From VGJW01 sp035286125 (GTDB lineage Bacteria; Cyanobacteriota; Sericytochromatia; S15B-MN24; VGJW01): 64,000 bases of DNA. The position numbers and the translations under genes are program-made. Below, piece after piece: positions 41,208 through 49,936 of the stretch; within the stretch, counting starts at the first letter, position 1; the number at the start of each line of letters is the position of its first letter. The notes under the pieces were generated by a model. The model saw nothing but the letters and a program-made list of their open reading frames with translations. It had not been told where the DNA came from and made no database searches. The stretch spans positions 1-64,000 of the forward strand of contig JAYKIS010000075.1 of NCBI GenBank assembly GCA_035286125.1. Direction: 5' to 3'.

Positions 41208-42377
41208 CTAAGCGGCCTTGGGTGCATCCTTGCGGAGGTAGGCCGCCAGTTCGCCCACGATGGGCACGATGCCTTCGTGGCGAATCTGCCGGATGCGGGC
41301 CACGGCATCGTCATGCTGCTTGATCTGCTCGGCGACGGCCTCGCACGTGCCCCCGACCTTGAGGTCCAGCAGGAACTTCTGAAGCTTCTTCTCTTCGGCC
41401 AGCAACTCCTGGAACTTCCTGACCTTGTCCATGACTTCTTCAGGAGCCAGGTCGCCGCTGTAGGCGGAGGTGTCCACGTCGGCGGGAGCGATGGAGGGCA
41501 TGGCCGTGGGTGCCATGGGCAGACCCTTGGTGGAGAGGCCAGCGGGGTCCACCGCGATGACGGGCGTGACCACCTTCTTGCCCTTGGCGGCGCCAGCCTG
41601 CCGCATCGCGGCGGCCTCATCGGCCTCGGCGCGGGCTTTGTCCATGGCCTTGGTGATGACGTCCATCGCCAGCTTCCACGAGTTCATGTCGGGCTTGAAG
41701 TCCGGGTCGATACCGGCCTTCAGGAGGGCGTCCTTGAACTGCAGGTCCTCGAGGCCCAGCGCACCGTTGCCTTCCGTATCGACGGCAATCGCGTTTCCCG
41801 TCGCCCGATTGACAAGGGCGATGCGGCCATCGACACGGGTGATGTCGGCGTCGATGCCGTATTCGCTCTTGAGCAGTTCCTTGAGCTTCTCGGGCTTCAG
41901 GCTGCCGCCGTTGTCGCGAATCAGCGTGTAGACGGCGAGCGCCTCGCTTTCCAGCATCGTATACTTCTTGGCCGCGCCCATGCCGGCGCCGGCGACCTCG
42001 ATCGTGCGGGGCCGAGGCGAGACCTGCTCGGGCTCGGCATAGCTGACGGCCTGCGCGGGGGCCGGACCCGAGATGACCCGGGGCTCACCGTCTGCCGGCT
42101 TGATCGACGACGGGGGGCTGTTGAGCTGGACCACATTGTCCGAGTAGGTCCCCGACCGCGCGGGTGCGGGTCCGGGCACGGTGGCGGACGGCGCGTCGAC
42201 CGCCTTCGGCGCCGACGGCGCGCTACCGAGGTCGACGGTGCTCTGGTCTGCGGGGAACGCAGGTGTCTGGCGCTTCTGGTTCTCGTCCATCTGGACTTCG
42301 TCGAACGAGGGTACCGACGCCATGCCCGGCGTCGGCAAGGAGTTGGTCTGGGACCGGTTGATCTTCATGTCGGACAT
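41208..42377 (-). CDS. Hypothetical protein, first gene of the radical SAM operon
   Basis: Protein of 389 residues without a signal peptide. Residues 1-140 are Ser/Pro/Gln-rich and probably disordered. A folded helical/beta segment follows (KKYTMLESEALAVYTLIRDN, KLKELLKSEYGIDADITRV, VDTEGNGALGLEDLQFKDAL), the last looking like a degenerate EF-hand. A second linker leads to a C-terminal helical bundle or coiled coil (VMDKVRKFQELLAEEKKLQKF). No family is recognised. ATG 42377 is preferred over 42434. A weak copy of the CTTGAA...CGAT motif lies upstream with a 20-base gap. Confidence 0.7.
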   Translation of the reverse strand: MSDMKINRSQTNSLPTPGMASVPSFDEVQMDENQKRQTPAFPADQSTVDLGSAPSAPKAVDAPSATVPGPAPARSGTYSDNVVQLNSPPSSIKPADGEPRVISGPAPAQAVSYAEPEQVSPRPRTIEVAGAGMGAAKKYTMLESEALAVYTLIRDNGGSLKPEKLKELLKSEYGIDADITRVDGRIALVNRATGNAIAVDTEGNGALGLEDLQFKDALLKAGIDPDFKPDMNSWKLAMDVITKAMDKARAEADEAAAMRQAGAAKGKKVVTPVIAVDPAGLSTKGLPMAPTAMPSIAPADVDTSAYSGDLAPEEVMDKVRKFQELLAEEKKLQKFLLDLKVGGTCEAVAEQIKQHDDAVARIRQIRHEGIVPIVGELAAYLRKDAPKAA

Positions 42378-42520
42378 GGAAGCGGGTACCTCGGCGAAAG
42401 GGATCGGTTGGCCTGATGACGTCATCGCATCCATGGATCGGGTGCGCGTTAAGTTTCACATACCCTTCAAGGCCCGTCATGACCCACAGGTCTGGCCTGT
42501 GCCACGCGGTAGAATGGGGC

Positions 42521-43546
42521 ATGAAGCTCGCCACGCTTGAACGACGTGATCCGGTGACAGGGCGCCCCGATCCGGATGGTCGCCTGGTTGTCGTCTCTCC
42601 CGACCATCGCTGGGGTCTCGAGGTGCCCGGCGTGCCCTCGATGCGCGAGGCGATGGATCGCTGGGACGAGGTGTTGCCCGAGCTCGAGCAGGCAGCCCGT
42701 CGATTGGCGGCGGGCGACTCCGCCGGTGCACGAGACCTCGCCACGGCCACGTTCATGGCGCCTTTGCCGCGGACATGGTCCTGGCTCGACGGCAGCGCCT
42801 TCATCCAGCACGTCCTGCTGGTCCGCAAGGCTCGTGGCGCCGAGCCGCCGGAGGATCTCCGGACCGTGCCCCTGATGTACCAGGGAGCCAGCGACAACCT
42901 GCTGGGTCCCCGGGCCGACCTGCCCTTGCGTCATCCTGGCGACGGCATGGACTTCGAAGCCGAGGTGGCCGTGGTCCTGGGGCCCGTGGCCATGGGCACG
43001 CCGGCGTCGGCTGCAGGGAGTGCCATCCGCCTGATCCTGCTGATGAACGATGTCAGCCTGCGCAACCTGATTCCGCGTGAGCTCGCGGCGGGCTTCGGGT
43101 TCTTCCACGGCAAGCCGGCTTCGTCCTTCGCACCTTTTGCCGTCACGCCTGATGAGGCCGGGGAGGCATGGAGGGAGGGACGCCTGCACCTGCCGATGCG
43201 CTCGTGGTTGAACGGCGTTCCGTATGGCCATCCCGACGCCGGGGAGATGTTCTTTTCGTTCCCCGAGCTCATCGCCCATGCGGCGGCGACCCGAGACCTT
43301 TCGGCTGGGACCATCCTGGGCAGCGGCACGGTGTCCAACGCCGACGAAAGCGTGGGTTCGAGCTGTCTCGCCGAGCAGCGGATGCTCGAGAAGATTGCCA
43401 CGGGCACGATGGTCACGCCCTTCATGAAGGACGGGGACCGCATCGAGTTGGACATCCTGCTCGATGATGGCCGGTCGCTCTGCGGGCGCATCGATCAGGT
43501 CGTCGTGCCTGCTGCTTGCCGAGATGGGGCCGGGGCTGCGGGGTGA
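42521..43546 (+). CDS. Fumarylacetoacetate hydrolase family protein
   Basis: Protein of 341 residues of the FAH family, which cleaves carbon-carbon bonds in beta-diketo acids. The metal-binding acidic residues are in DFEAEVAVVLG, and the family segments LILLMNDVSLRNL, FGFFHGKPASSFAPFAVTP, ILGSGTVSN and FMKDGDRIELDI are all present. The family is broad, so fumarylacetoacetase activity is only one possibility. ATG 42521 is chosen over the upstream in-frame ATG. It overlaps the next gene by four bases (GTGA). Confidence 0.9.
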   Translation: MKLATLERRDPVTGRPDPDGRLVVVSPDHRWGLEVPGVPSMREAMDRWDEVLPELEQAARRLAAGDSAGARDLATATFMAPLPRTWSWLDGSAFIQHVLLVRKARGAEPPEDLRTVPLMYQGASDNLLGPRADLPLRHPGDGMDFEAEVAVVLGPVAMGTPASAAGSAIRLILLMNDVSLRNLIPRELAAGFGFFHGKPASSFAPFAVTPDEAGEAWREGRLHLPMRSWLNGVPYGHPDAGEMFFSFPELIAHAAATRDLSAGTILGSGTVSNADESVGSSCLAEQRMLEKIATGTMVTPFMKDGDRIELDILLDDGRSLCGRIDQVVVPAACRDGAGAAG

Positions 43547-44508
43547 GCGAGACCCCCCCGCTCCCGGGCCTGCGCATCCTCACGGCCGGCCTCTTCGATT
43601 ACGCGGGTACCTTTCCCCCCGCAGCCCTCGCCTTCGACGAGGCCCTGGCCATGGCGGCCTCCTTCCCGGGCCGTTTGCTGCGCCCTTGGCTCCGGGCCGC
43701 GGACATGGTGGTCACGACGGGCCAGCTGGCGGACCTTGTGCCTGATCGGCTGCGGGCCGCAGGTTTCCCCGATGGACGTGCCATCGAATGGGCGGTGCTC
43801 GGCCCGGTGCTGAAGCAGGACGGCCCGGCGGCTGTCCACGGGGATCTGCTGGCGTGGCTGGACAGCCAGGGTGCCTCGGCCTTGCCCCAAAGAGTGGTCA
43901 GCTACGAGGTCAGGGTCGAGCTTTCATCGGTGGACGCGGGCTGGCTCACCGAGGCGTTGCTTGGCCTCACGCAAGGTCTTGCTCCCAGCGGCATCCGGCT
44001 CGTCATCGAGCCGGACTGGTCACCCGAGGCCTGGCTTGAGGGCGCAGAAGTCGTCGCCGGTGTGCTCGCCGGGATGCCCGAGCCCCGTCCTGTTCTCAAG
44101 GTCCGTGGATCGGGCCCCAAGGCCATCGACGTGCGGGCACTCGCCCATGTGGTTGGCGTCGTGGCGCGGCACGGCCTGGGCTTCAAGGCCACGGCCGGCC
44201 TGCATCATCCGGTCCGGGACGCGCGCTGGGGCAACGACCTGGGTTTCCTGTCGCTGGCTGCCGGTCTTCGCCTGCGCCAGGCATTGGGCGAGGAGGCCTT
44301 TCCGGAAGAGGCCCTGCTGTCATGTCTCGCCCAGGAGGGTCGCGCGGGCCTCGAAGCATTCGACTTGCGCCGGGGGCTTGCCTGGCGCGACTGGTCGCTC
44401 GATACCGCGACGCTCGAGGCCGTTGTCGCGCGTCAGCCGTTCGCGATCGGCAGTTGCAGCCTCGACGAGCCGGATGAGGATCTGGCCGGGTTTTTCGGGG
44501 GGCCTTAG
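43543..44508 (+). CDS. Hypothetical protein coupled to the FAH-family gene
   Basis: Cytoplasmic protein of 321 residues that I do not recognise. It opens with LRILTAGLFDYAGTFPPAALAF and has a later GLGFKATAGLHHPVRD segment, which could be a cofactor or metal-binding loop in a TIM-barrel-like fold. GTG 43543 overlaps the FAH stop, so co-translation is expected, and the product may act in the same degradative step. A function in aromatic-acid or amino-acid breakdown is only inferred from the neighbour. Confidence 0.75.
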   Translation: MSETPPLPGLRILTAGLFDYAGTFPPAALAFDEALAMAASFPGRLLRPWLRAADMVVTTGQLADLVPDRLRAAGFPDGRAIEWAVLGPVLKQDGPAAVHGDLLAWLDSQGASALPQRVVSYEVRVELSSVDAGWLTEALLGLTQGLAPSGIRLVIEPDWSPEAWLEGAEVVAGVLAGMPEPRPVLKVRGSGPKAIDVRALAHVVGVVARHGLGFKATAGLHHPVRDARWGNDLGFLSLAAGLRLRQALGEEAFPEEALLSCLAQEGRAGLEAFDLRRGLAWRDWSLDTATLEAVVARQPFAIGSCSLDEPDEDLAGFFGGP

Positions 44509-44514
44509 GCCGCT

Positions 44515-45183
44515 TCAGCGGCCGCCGGCCATCGCATCCGACATCCGGACGAGACGGCGTTCGGTGTCCTCGAGGCCCAGCATGGTCCGCCGGACCAGGT
44601 TGAGCGCTCTCAGTTCGGCGGGGGAGGGGCGTCCGAACGGGCTGCTGTAGAGATCCTCGTGGAGGGCCTTCATCTCGGAGGCCAGCAGGCCGTGCCGTTC
44701 CAAGGCGCGTTCCGTCAGTCCCTGGGCCACGCTCATCGCCTTGCGGCCATCGGGCATGGGTACGCCTGCCTCGGCATGGCGGACCGCCTCGAGCACGCCT
44801 TGCATGTCCGTCCGGATGTCCGTGAGCAGGCCGATGCTCGTCAACAGGCGCGTCATCCGCATGTCCTCGTCGGCTTCCTCTCCCGGACCTGGATAGCTCG
44901 CCGGCAAGATCTCGGAGAGCGCCGCCTTGAGCGTGCGGGTATCGCGGTCGGCGTCCGCGATGACCTGCAGGACCTGGCCGCGGAGGGCGGCAAGCCCCTG
45001 CTGCTGTCTGCCCAGCGACAGGCGGTCGGGTCGGAAGACACCGGCAACGCGAGGCTTGGCGATGGGCTCCGCACTGTTGGCAGGGGTGGCTGTTGCGGCG
45101 GCTTGGGAACCGATGAAAAGCGAAAACAAGGTAAGGACTCCGAATAGGTGGGGGCTGCATGGCCCCTGCCGTATTGTCGGCAT
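44515..45183 (-). CDS. Exported helical protein of unknown function
   Basis: Protein of 222 residues with a signal peptide (LFGVLTLFSLFIGSQAAATA). The mature part is almost all helical, with heptad-like stretches (ALRGQVLQVIADADRDTRTL, VRRTMLGLEDTERRLVRMSD). No family is recognised. It converges with the FAH partner gene, whose stop lies seven bases away. No clear ribosome site is seen before ATG 45183. It may be a separate unit, since 74 bases part it from selO. Confidence 0.7.
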   Translation of the reverse strand: MPTIRQGPCSPHLFGVLTLFSLFIGSQAAATATPANSAEPIAKPRVAGVFRPDRLSLGRQQQGLAALRGQVLQVIADADRDTRTLKAALSEILPASYPGPGEEADEDMRMTRLLTSIGLLTDIRTDMQGVLEAVRHAEAGVPMPDGRKAMSVAQGLTERALERHGLLASEMKALHEDLYSSPFGRPSPAELRALNLVRRTMLGLEDTERRLVRMSDAMAGGR

Positions 45184-45257
45184 CCGGAGAGGTTGCCTGT
45201 GTCGCGGTCACCCAAGGTGGGGTTAAGCGACAGACAAGAAACGTTGAATTGGCCCGG

Positions 45258-46814
45258 CTACGAACTGCAGGACAACGTCGCGCAGCCGGGCGTGTCCGCA
45301 GCCCATGCCGGTGGTCGGGCCACGAGGTCCTCGATGCCCGCGCGGTCTGTCCACGGATCGCGAAGGGCCTCGACAAGCCGCATCAGCGGTTGGTTGTCGC
45401 CTGTCTCCGCGGCACGGATGGCGTCCAGCAGCAGGTGGTTGCGGGGAATCAGCAGCGGGTTGGCTTGGTCCATCCGGGTACGACGCGTCGCGTCGGGCCA
45501 CGTGTCCGCGCGGACACGTGCCTGCCAGCGCGTGATCCAGTCGGCAAGCGCTTTTGGTGCATCGTCGCCGGCGCGCTCGGCCAGGGCGCCGGACATCGTG
45601 GCCGGATTGAAAGGTATGGCAGGGTCCACGCGACCCAGCATGCGGTGGAAGAGTGTGCGGTCCACCTGCGTGGCCTCGAGCATCGTCCACATGGCCGCGA
45701 CCAGGTCATCGTCCGAGGGCCCGCGGTGTGCGGCGAGCCCCAGCTTGGCGGACATGCCCGCCCTGTCCTCGGCCGCGTAGGTTTCCTGATAGGCCTCGAG
45801 GCCCGCTTGCAGGGCGTCGAGGTCCAGGCCGAGCGGCAGCAAGGCCTCGGCGAGACGGGCCAGGTTCCATCCTGCGATCACGGGTTGCCGGGCGTAGCAG
45901 TAGCGCCTGCCGGCGAAGTCCGTCGTATTGGGCGTGAACTCCGGCATGTAGCTGGACAGCCAACCGAACGGCCCGTAGTCGATCGTCAGTCCCAGGATGC
46001 TCATGTTGTCCGTGTTCATGACGCCGTGCACGAACCCGAGGTGCATCCAGCGGACCACCATGCGGGCCGTCCGACGGCAGACTTCGTGGAAGAGGTCTGT
46101 CCACGCCGCGCGACCGGGTGGGCCCAGTTCGGGATAGTGCCGGGTCAGGACATGGTTGATCAGGGCTTCGAGCAGTTGGTTCTCCTGCTGGGCAGCCAGG
46201 ATCTGGAAATGACCGAAGCGCACGAAGGAAGGCGCGACGCGGGTCACGACCGCGCCGGGTTCGGCCGCGGGACGGCCGTCGTAGAACATGTCCCGCATGA
46301 CCGGCTCACCGGTGGCGACAAGTGCCAGGGAGCGCGTCGTCGGTACCCCGAGGGCCGCCATGGCCTCGCTGCAGACATGCTCCCGCAAGGACGAACGCAG
46401 CACGGCCCGGCCATCGGCGTGTCGGGAATAGGGCGTAAGGCCCGCTCCCTTGAGCTGCAGGTCCTGCATCGTCCCGTTGCGATCCCGAAGGGCACCGATG
46501 ACGGTGGCCCGACCGTCACCGAGCTGGCCTGCCCAGTGCCCGAATTGATGGCCGCCATAGCGCGAGGCCCAGGGCATCAGGCCTGCGTCGGGCCAACGAC
46601 CGCCAAGCTGGGCGATGATATCCGCGTCGGGCGCGGGCAGGCCAAGGTCGTCGGCGAGCGCGGCGGACCAGTCGAGCAAGGCCGGGGACGGAGGTGGCTC
46701 AGGTGGCGCGGGTGACCAGAGCACGCCACGCACCTGGCGCGGTTCCGGCAGGATCAGGTCCTCGCCGGGCAGGTCGATGGCGAAGCTGGAGGGCGCGAGG
46801 TTCAGGAGCGGCAC
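45258..46814 (-). CDS. selO: Protein adenylyltransferase SelO (YdiU/UPF0061)
   Basis: Pseudokinase-fold enzyme of 518 residues that transfers AMP from ATP to protein hydroxyls. The family segments WASRYGGHQFGHWAGQLGDGR, LQLKGAGLTPYSR, LREHVCSEAMAALGVPTTRS, GFVHGVMNTDNMSILG and IDYGPFGW are all clear. The C-terminus ends CSS, with Cys where animal SelO has selenocysteine, so the redox-sensitive C-terminal pair is likely kept. The start is GTG 46814, ten bases from the DUF2330 stop, suggesting one operon with DUF2330 and the RnfD-like gene. Confidence 0.95.
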   Translation of the reverse strand: MPLLNLAPSSFAIDLPGEDLILPEPRQVRGVLWSPAPPEPPPSPALLDWSAALADDLGLPAPDADIIAQLGGRWPDAGLMPWASRYGGHQFGHWAGQLGDGRATVIGALRDRNGTMQDLQLKGAGLTPYSRHADGRAVLRSSLREHVCSEAMAALGVPTTRSLALVATGEPVMRDMFYDGRPAAEPGAVVTRVAPSFVRFGHFQILAAQQENQLLEALINHVLTRHYPELGPPGRAAWTDLFHEVCRRTARMVVRWMHLGFVHGVMNTDNMSILGLTIDYGPFGWLSSYMPEFTPNTTDFAGRRYCYARQPVIAGWNLARLAEALLPLGLDLDALQAGLEAYQETYAAEDRAGMSAKLGLAAHRGPSDDDLVAAMWTMLEATQVDRTLFHRMLGRVDPAIPFNPATMSGALAERAGDDAPKALADWITRWQARVRADTWPDATRRTRMDQANPLLIPRNHLLLDAIRAAETGDNQPLMRLVEALRDPWTDRAGIEDLVARPPAWAADTPGCATLSCSS

Positions 46815-46823
46815 GCCGCCATC

Positions 46824-48233
46824 CTAGCGCCTCCAGAGATTCTTCCACCACGGTTCCGGCGTCGCCTCGGGGCCGAGGCCGGCCTGGCGACGCAGCTTGC
46901 CGACGGGCCAGCCCGTCAGGTTCGCGGCCGTTCGGACCTCCTCCTCCTGGCGTCTTTTCACGGAATCCTTGTATGCCTTGCCCTCCGGGCAAGCGGCCGG
47001 TCCTGTCCAGGGATGCTGCAGCACGAAGCGGACCTGGAAGTTCTCCCGGTCCCGGGTTTCCTGGAAGACGAGGTCTTCAGGGAAGGTGTCCGCGGCATAG
47101 CGGACATGGAGTCGGGTCACGACAGCGTCGACGGGACTGCCCGCGGCCTGGGGCATGCGGCGGCGCCCGACGGACACGCCAGGGGGCGCGCCCCCTTCAT
47201 GACCATCGTCCAGCCACCAGACGCCCAGCTGCCGCAGCTGGTCGGCCGAGAGCGGATCGGCGGCACAGGGGTCGCACCAGCCCATGTCCCAGAAATGCTC
47301 GGTGAAGACGGCGCGACGGTCCTCGCGCTTCCATGCGGTCTCGAACATTGCCTTGTAGAAGCTCTTGAAGTCCTTCTTGAGGTGGACGGGAATCGTCTTG
47401 CCCGTGGGCAATTTCACGGTGCGGTAGTTGGTGGTCTCGACCCGGCCCTTGCGGGTGATGGCATAGACCAGCATGTCCTGTGGGCCATTGGCGTTGGCCA
47501 TGCCGAGGCGGATCGGCAGCATGAACTTCGGGGTCTCGAAGGCGAACTGCAGGGGCCGCAGGTGCTGCAGACCGGTCTTGGCCTGCTCGCCCAGATTGAC
47601 CTTGGCCACGAAAAACTTGTGGCCGGTGCGGATGTAGGGCGCAATCGCCTTGCGGGCCTTGGGCGGGATGCGGTAGCCGTTCTGGCGCAACCACGTTTCG
47701 AGGCCCGTGGACTCTCGCGCCGACAGGATCAGGATGTCGTATTCACCCACGGTGTATTGCGCCTCGATGACGACGCCCAGATCCCGCTCGGGCCGGGCCG
47801 CCTTGGCCATCGGGGCACCGGCCGGTGCCGACATCATCCGTTCGTCGAGCATCCCACGGCGCCGCATGTCGTTGCATGGGTCGTCATCGAAGTACTCGAC
47901 GAGGCGCGGCGCCGTGAAGGCGTCCAGATGGTCGAAGACGGCCCGGTCGGCCACGTTGATCTGCTCGCGTGTCAGGACGGCGGGCACCGGAACCACCATG
48001 GCGAATTCCTTGAGCGGGCCCTTGTAGTCGCTCGCCATGCCGATGACGGTGCGGTTGCCTTCGCGGACCATCACCACGCGCGAGGTCTCGTTGTAGAGCG
48101 AGGCGTCGGCCTTCGCGACATAGAAACCGCAGAACGCCAGGGCTCCGGGGGAGGTGGCTAGGGTGGCGATCAGTGTGACGATCGCCAGCATGCCGAGGCG
48201 ACGACGGTCAGGACGGGACGGTTGCTGCGGCAT
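46824..48233 (-). CDS. DUF2330 family exported protein
   Basis: Protein of 469 residues of the DUF2330 family. A signal peptide ends near ALAFCGFYVAKADA, where the family core begins. VVMVREGNRTVIGMASDY and KEFAMVVPVPAVL are typical. A Trp-rich C-terminus ends WWKNLWRR. GAGG lies before ATG 48233, which overlaps the RnfD-like gene by 26 bases. The family's function is unknown; its coupling here to an RnfD-like membrane protein suggests a joint role at the membrane. Confidence 0.88.
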   Translation of the reverse strand: MPQQPSRPDRRRLGMLAIVTLIATLATSPGALAFCGFYVAKADASLYNETSRVVMVREGNRTVIGMASDYKGPLKEFAMVVPVPAVLTREQINVADRAVFDHLDAFTAPRLVEYFDDDPCNDMRRRGMLDERMMSAPAGAPMAKAARPERDLGVVIEAQYTVGEYDILILSARESTGLETWLRQNGYRIPPKARKAIAPYIRTGHKFFVAKVNLGEQAKTGLQHLRPLQFAFETPKFMLPIRLGMANANGPQDMLVYAITRKGRVETTNYRTVKLPTGKTIPVHLKKDFKSFYKAMFETAWKREDRRAVFTEHFWDMGWCDPCAADPLSADQLRQLGVWWLDDGHEGGAPPGVSVGRRRMPQAAGSPVDAVVTRLHVRYAADTFPEDLVFQETRDRENFQVRFVLQHPWTGPAACPEGKAYKDSVKRRQEEEVRTAANLTGWPVGKLRRQAGLGPEATPEPWWKNLWRR

Positions 48234-49035
48234 CGGGTAGGCCTCGGTGGGGGGAGGGCGGCGCGGGCCACTGGTGCCTTGCGGCACGAAGCAGGCGATC
48301 GAGCAGGGGAACGAGCGGGGTGCACAGGGCGAGCGCCACGATGGGGCCGTGGGGTCGGTAGAGGCCGTACTGCCACGTGAAGGCGACCAGTGCCACGGTC
48401 GCGGCGTGCATGTGGCGGGCAGCGAGGTGGTCCGGAGTCGTCCGCGGGTCCGAAATCATGAAAAACGAAAACAGGATCAAGGAGCCCGTCGTGAATTGAT
48501 GGCCCAGGACGGCCCAGTTCTGCCCCAGCCAGCCGATGCGCCCGGCGCAAAGCGCCAGCCAGCAAGCGAGGAAGCCCAGGGCACTGTCCATGCGACCTGC
48601 CCGCAGCGTCACGCCAAGGCCCAGCATCAGGATCCAGCCGGCCACGATCCATGCGTGTCCCCATTGTCCGGGTGACGTCCACGCGCCGGGCAGCAGGGCC
48701 ATGGCGAGGACGACGCCCAGGTTGGCCGGGTTGAAGATGGCCTTGTCCTGCCAGCGCAAGGTGAACTTGGCGACAAGGGCGACCGTGGCACAGAGCGGAT
48801 GGACCCAGAGGTTGTCCGCGCGGACCAGCAGGCTGAGCCCGAGGCCCGTGATGGCGGCGCTGGCCATGTTCTGTCCCCTGCCCAGCAGCAGCTGCCAGCC
48901 CAGGGAGGTGCCCAGGCACAGGACAACCTGGACAGGCTGCAGCGAAAAGTCCCGGACCAGCACCCCGAAAAGCAGCAGGCTGCCCAGAAAGGCCAGTTGC
49001 AGGATCCGGGGATCCTCGCGGGAGAGCCTCAGCAC
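48208..49035 (-). CDS. RnfD/NqrB-like membrane protein
   Basis: Membrane protein of 275 residues with about nine helices, resembling the RnfD/NqrB subunit that holds FMN in ion-pumping electron-transfer complexes. IFNPANLGVVLAM and FSFFMISDPRTTPD are family-typical. No other Rnf or Nqr subunit is in the window, and the protein is shorter than typical RnfD, so it is probably a divergent stand-alone member. The start is GTG 49035. It overlaps the DUF2330 gene and follows a lipoprotein gene by 16 bases. Confidence 0.8.
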   Translation of the reverse strand: MLRLSREDPRILQLAFLGSLLLFGVLVRDFSLQPVQVVLCLGTSLGWQLLLGRGQNMASAAITGLGLSLLVRADNLWVHPLCATVALVAKFTLRWQDKAIFNPANLGVVLAMALLPGAWTSPGQWGHAWIVAGWILMLGLGVTLRAGRMDSALGFLACWLALCAGRIGWLGQNWAVLGHQFTTGSLILFSFFMISDPRTTPDHLAARHMHAATVALVAFTWQYGLYRPHGPIVALALCTPLVPLLDRLLRAARHQWPAPPSPHRGLPDAAATVPS

Positions 49036-49051
49036 GGGGCGTGCGTCGTCG

Positions 49052-49906
49052 TCAGGGTTGGGCGCTCTGGCATTCGCCGGCGGGGCAGTCCTCGATGGCA
49101 GGTATCACGGGGTCCAGCGTCACGCCGATCTGCGTGAGGTCCGTGGAGACGCCTTCGTTGAGGACCAGGTTGAGCGCTACCGGGGAAGAGGCCGAAGCCG
49201 GGTCCACCAAGGCATCCGTGTAGCCGAGTACCTTGCGCTTGGTCATGTCGGGATGGTTGTCCCACGCGACGGCGAAGGCCAGGTAGCGATGGGCCCCGCT
49301 GCCGTCGTCGGCTGCAAGGTTGCCGAACCGGAGGTAGGAGGTCGCGACACCGTTCTGCATCAGGGATTCGCCGTCGAGGAAGTCCCGGATCATGTAGCGT
49401 CGCGACTCCAGACGATAACCGTTGCTCTTGTTCAGGTCCAGATAGGCAAAGCTGGCCAGCGTGTCGCTGGAGTGCCGGTTCGAACCGTAGGCGCTGGGGG
49501 TGCCGACGATGCCGGTGATGGGTGCGGCGTGCGGTGCGGCGAACCAGGCGAACGAGGCCGCCTGCAACTGGACACTGCTGCCGACGCTCTGGTAGCTGCC
49601 CGTGGTGAGCCAGCCGAGTCGTGCCACTTCGTTCGCGGATGTCCCGAAATCGAAGAGGCCGACCACCACCTTGCCGATACCCAGGTCCGCGGCAAGCCCC
49701 ATCGTCTTGCGGACCGTGGGCACGCCCACGGCAATGTCCACGAAAAACTCGCCAGCCGTGGCCGCACGCATCTCGTCGCGGACCATCCCCGTCCTGGCCT
49801 GCGTCGATGGGGTCATTTGCTGCACGGGGACCGTGAAACAACCCGCCATGGCTCCGGCCAGGGTGGCCAGTGACACGACGCGCCAGCGGGTCAAGGGTCG
49901 GTTCAT
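49052..49906 (-). CDS. Lipoprotein of unknown function
   Basis: Lipoprotein of 284 residues with the lipobox AMAGC near residue 23. The mature part is beta-rich with many Gly, Ser and aromatic residues (FAWFAAPHAAPITGIVG, YRLESRRYMIRDFLDGES). The C-terminus has two Cys (EDCPAGECQ) that may form a disulfide. No family is recognised. It is probably the first gene of the transcript containing RnfD-like, DUF2330 and selO. Confidence 0.75.
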   Translation of the reverse strand: MNRPLTRWRVVSLATLAGAMAGCFTVPVQQMTPSTQARTGMVRDEMRAATAGEFFVDIAVGVPTVRKTMGLAADLGIGKVVVGLFDFGTSANEVARLGWLTTGSYQSVGSSVQLQAASFAWFAAPHAAPITGIVGTPSAYGSNRHSSDTLASFAYLDLNKSNGYRLESRRYMIRDFLDGESLMQNGVATSYLRFGNLAADDGSGAHRYLAFAVAWDNHPDMTKRKVLGYTDALVDPASASSPVALNLVLNEGVSTDLTQIGVTLDPVIPAIEDCPAGECQSAQP

Positions 49907-49936
49907 AAAGGGGTCATGCCCGCCTGCCCGAGGTTT

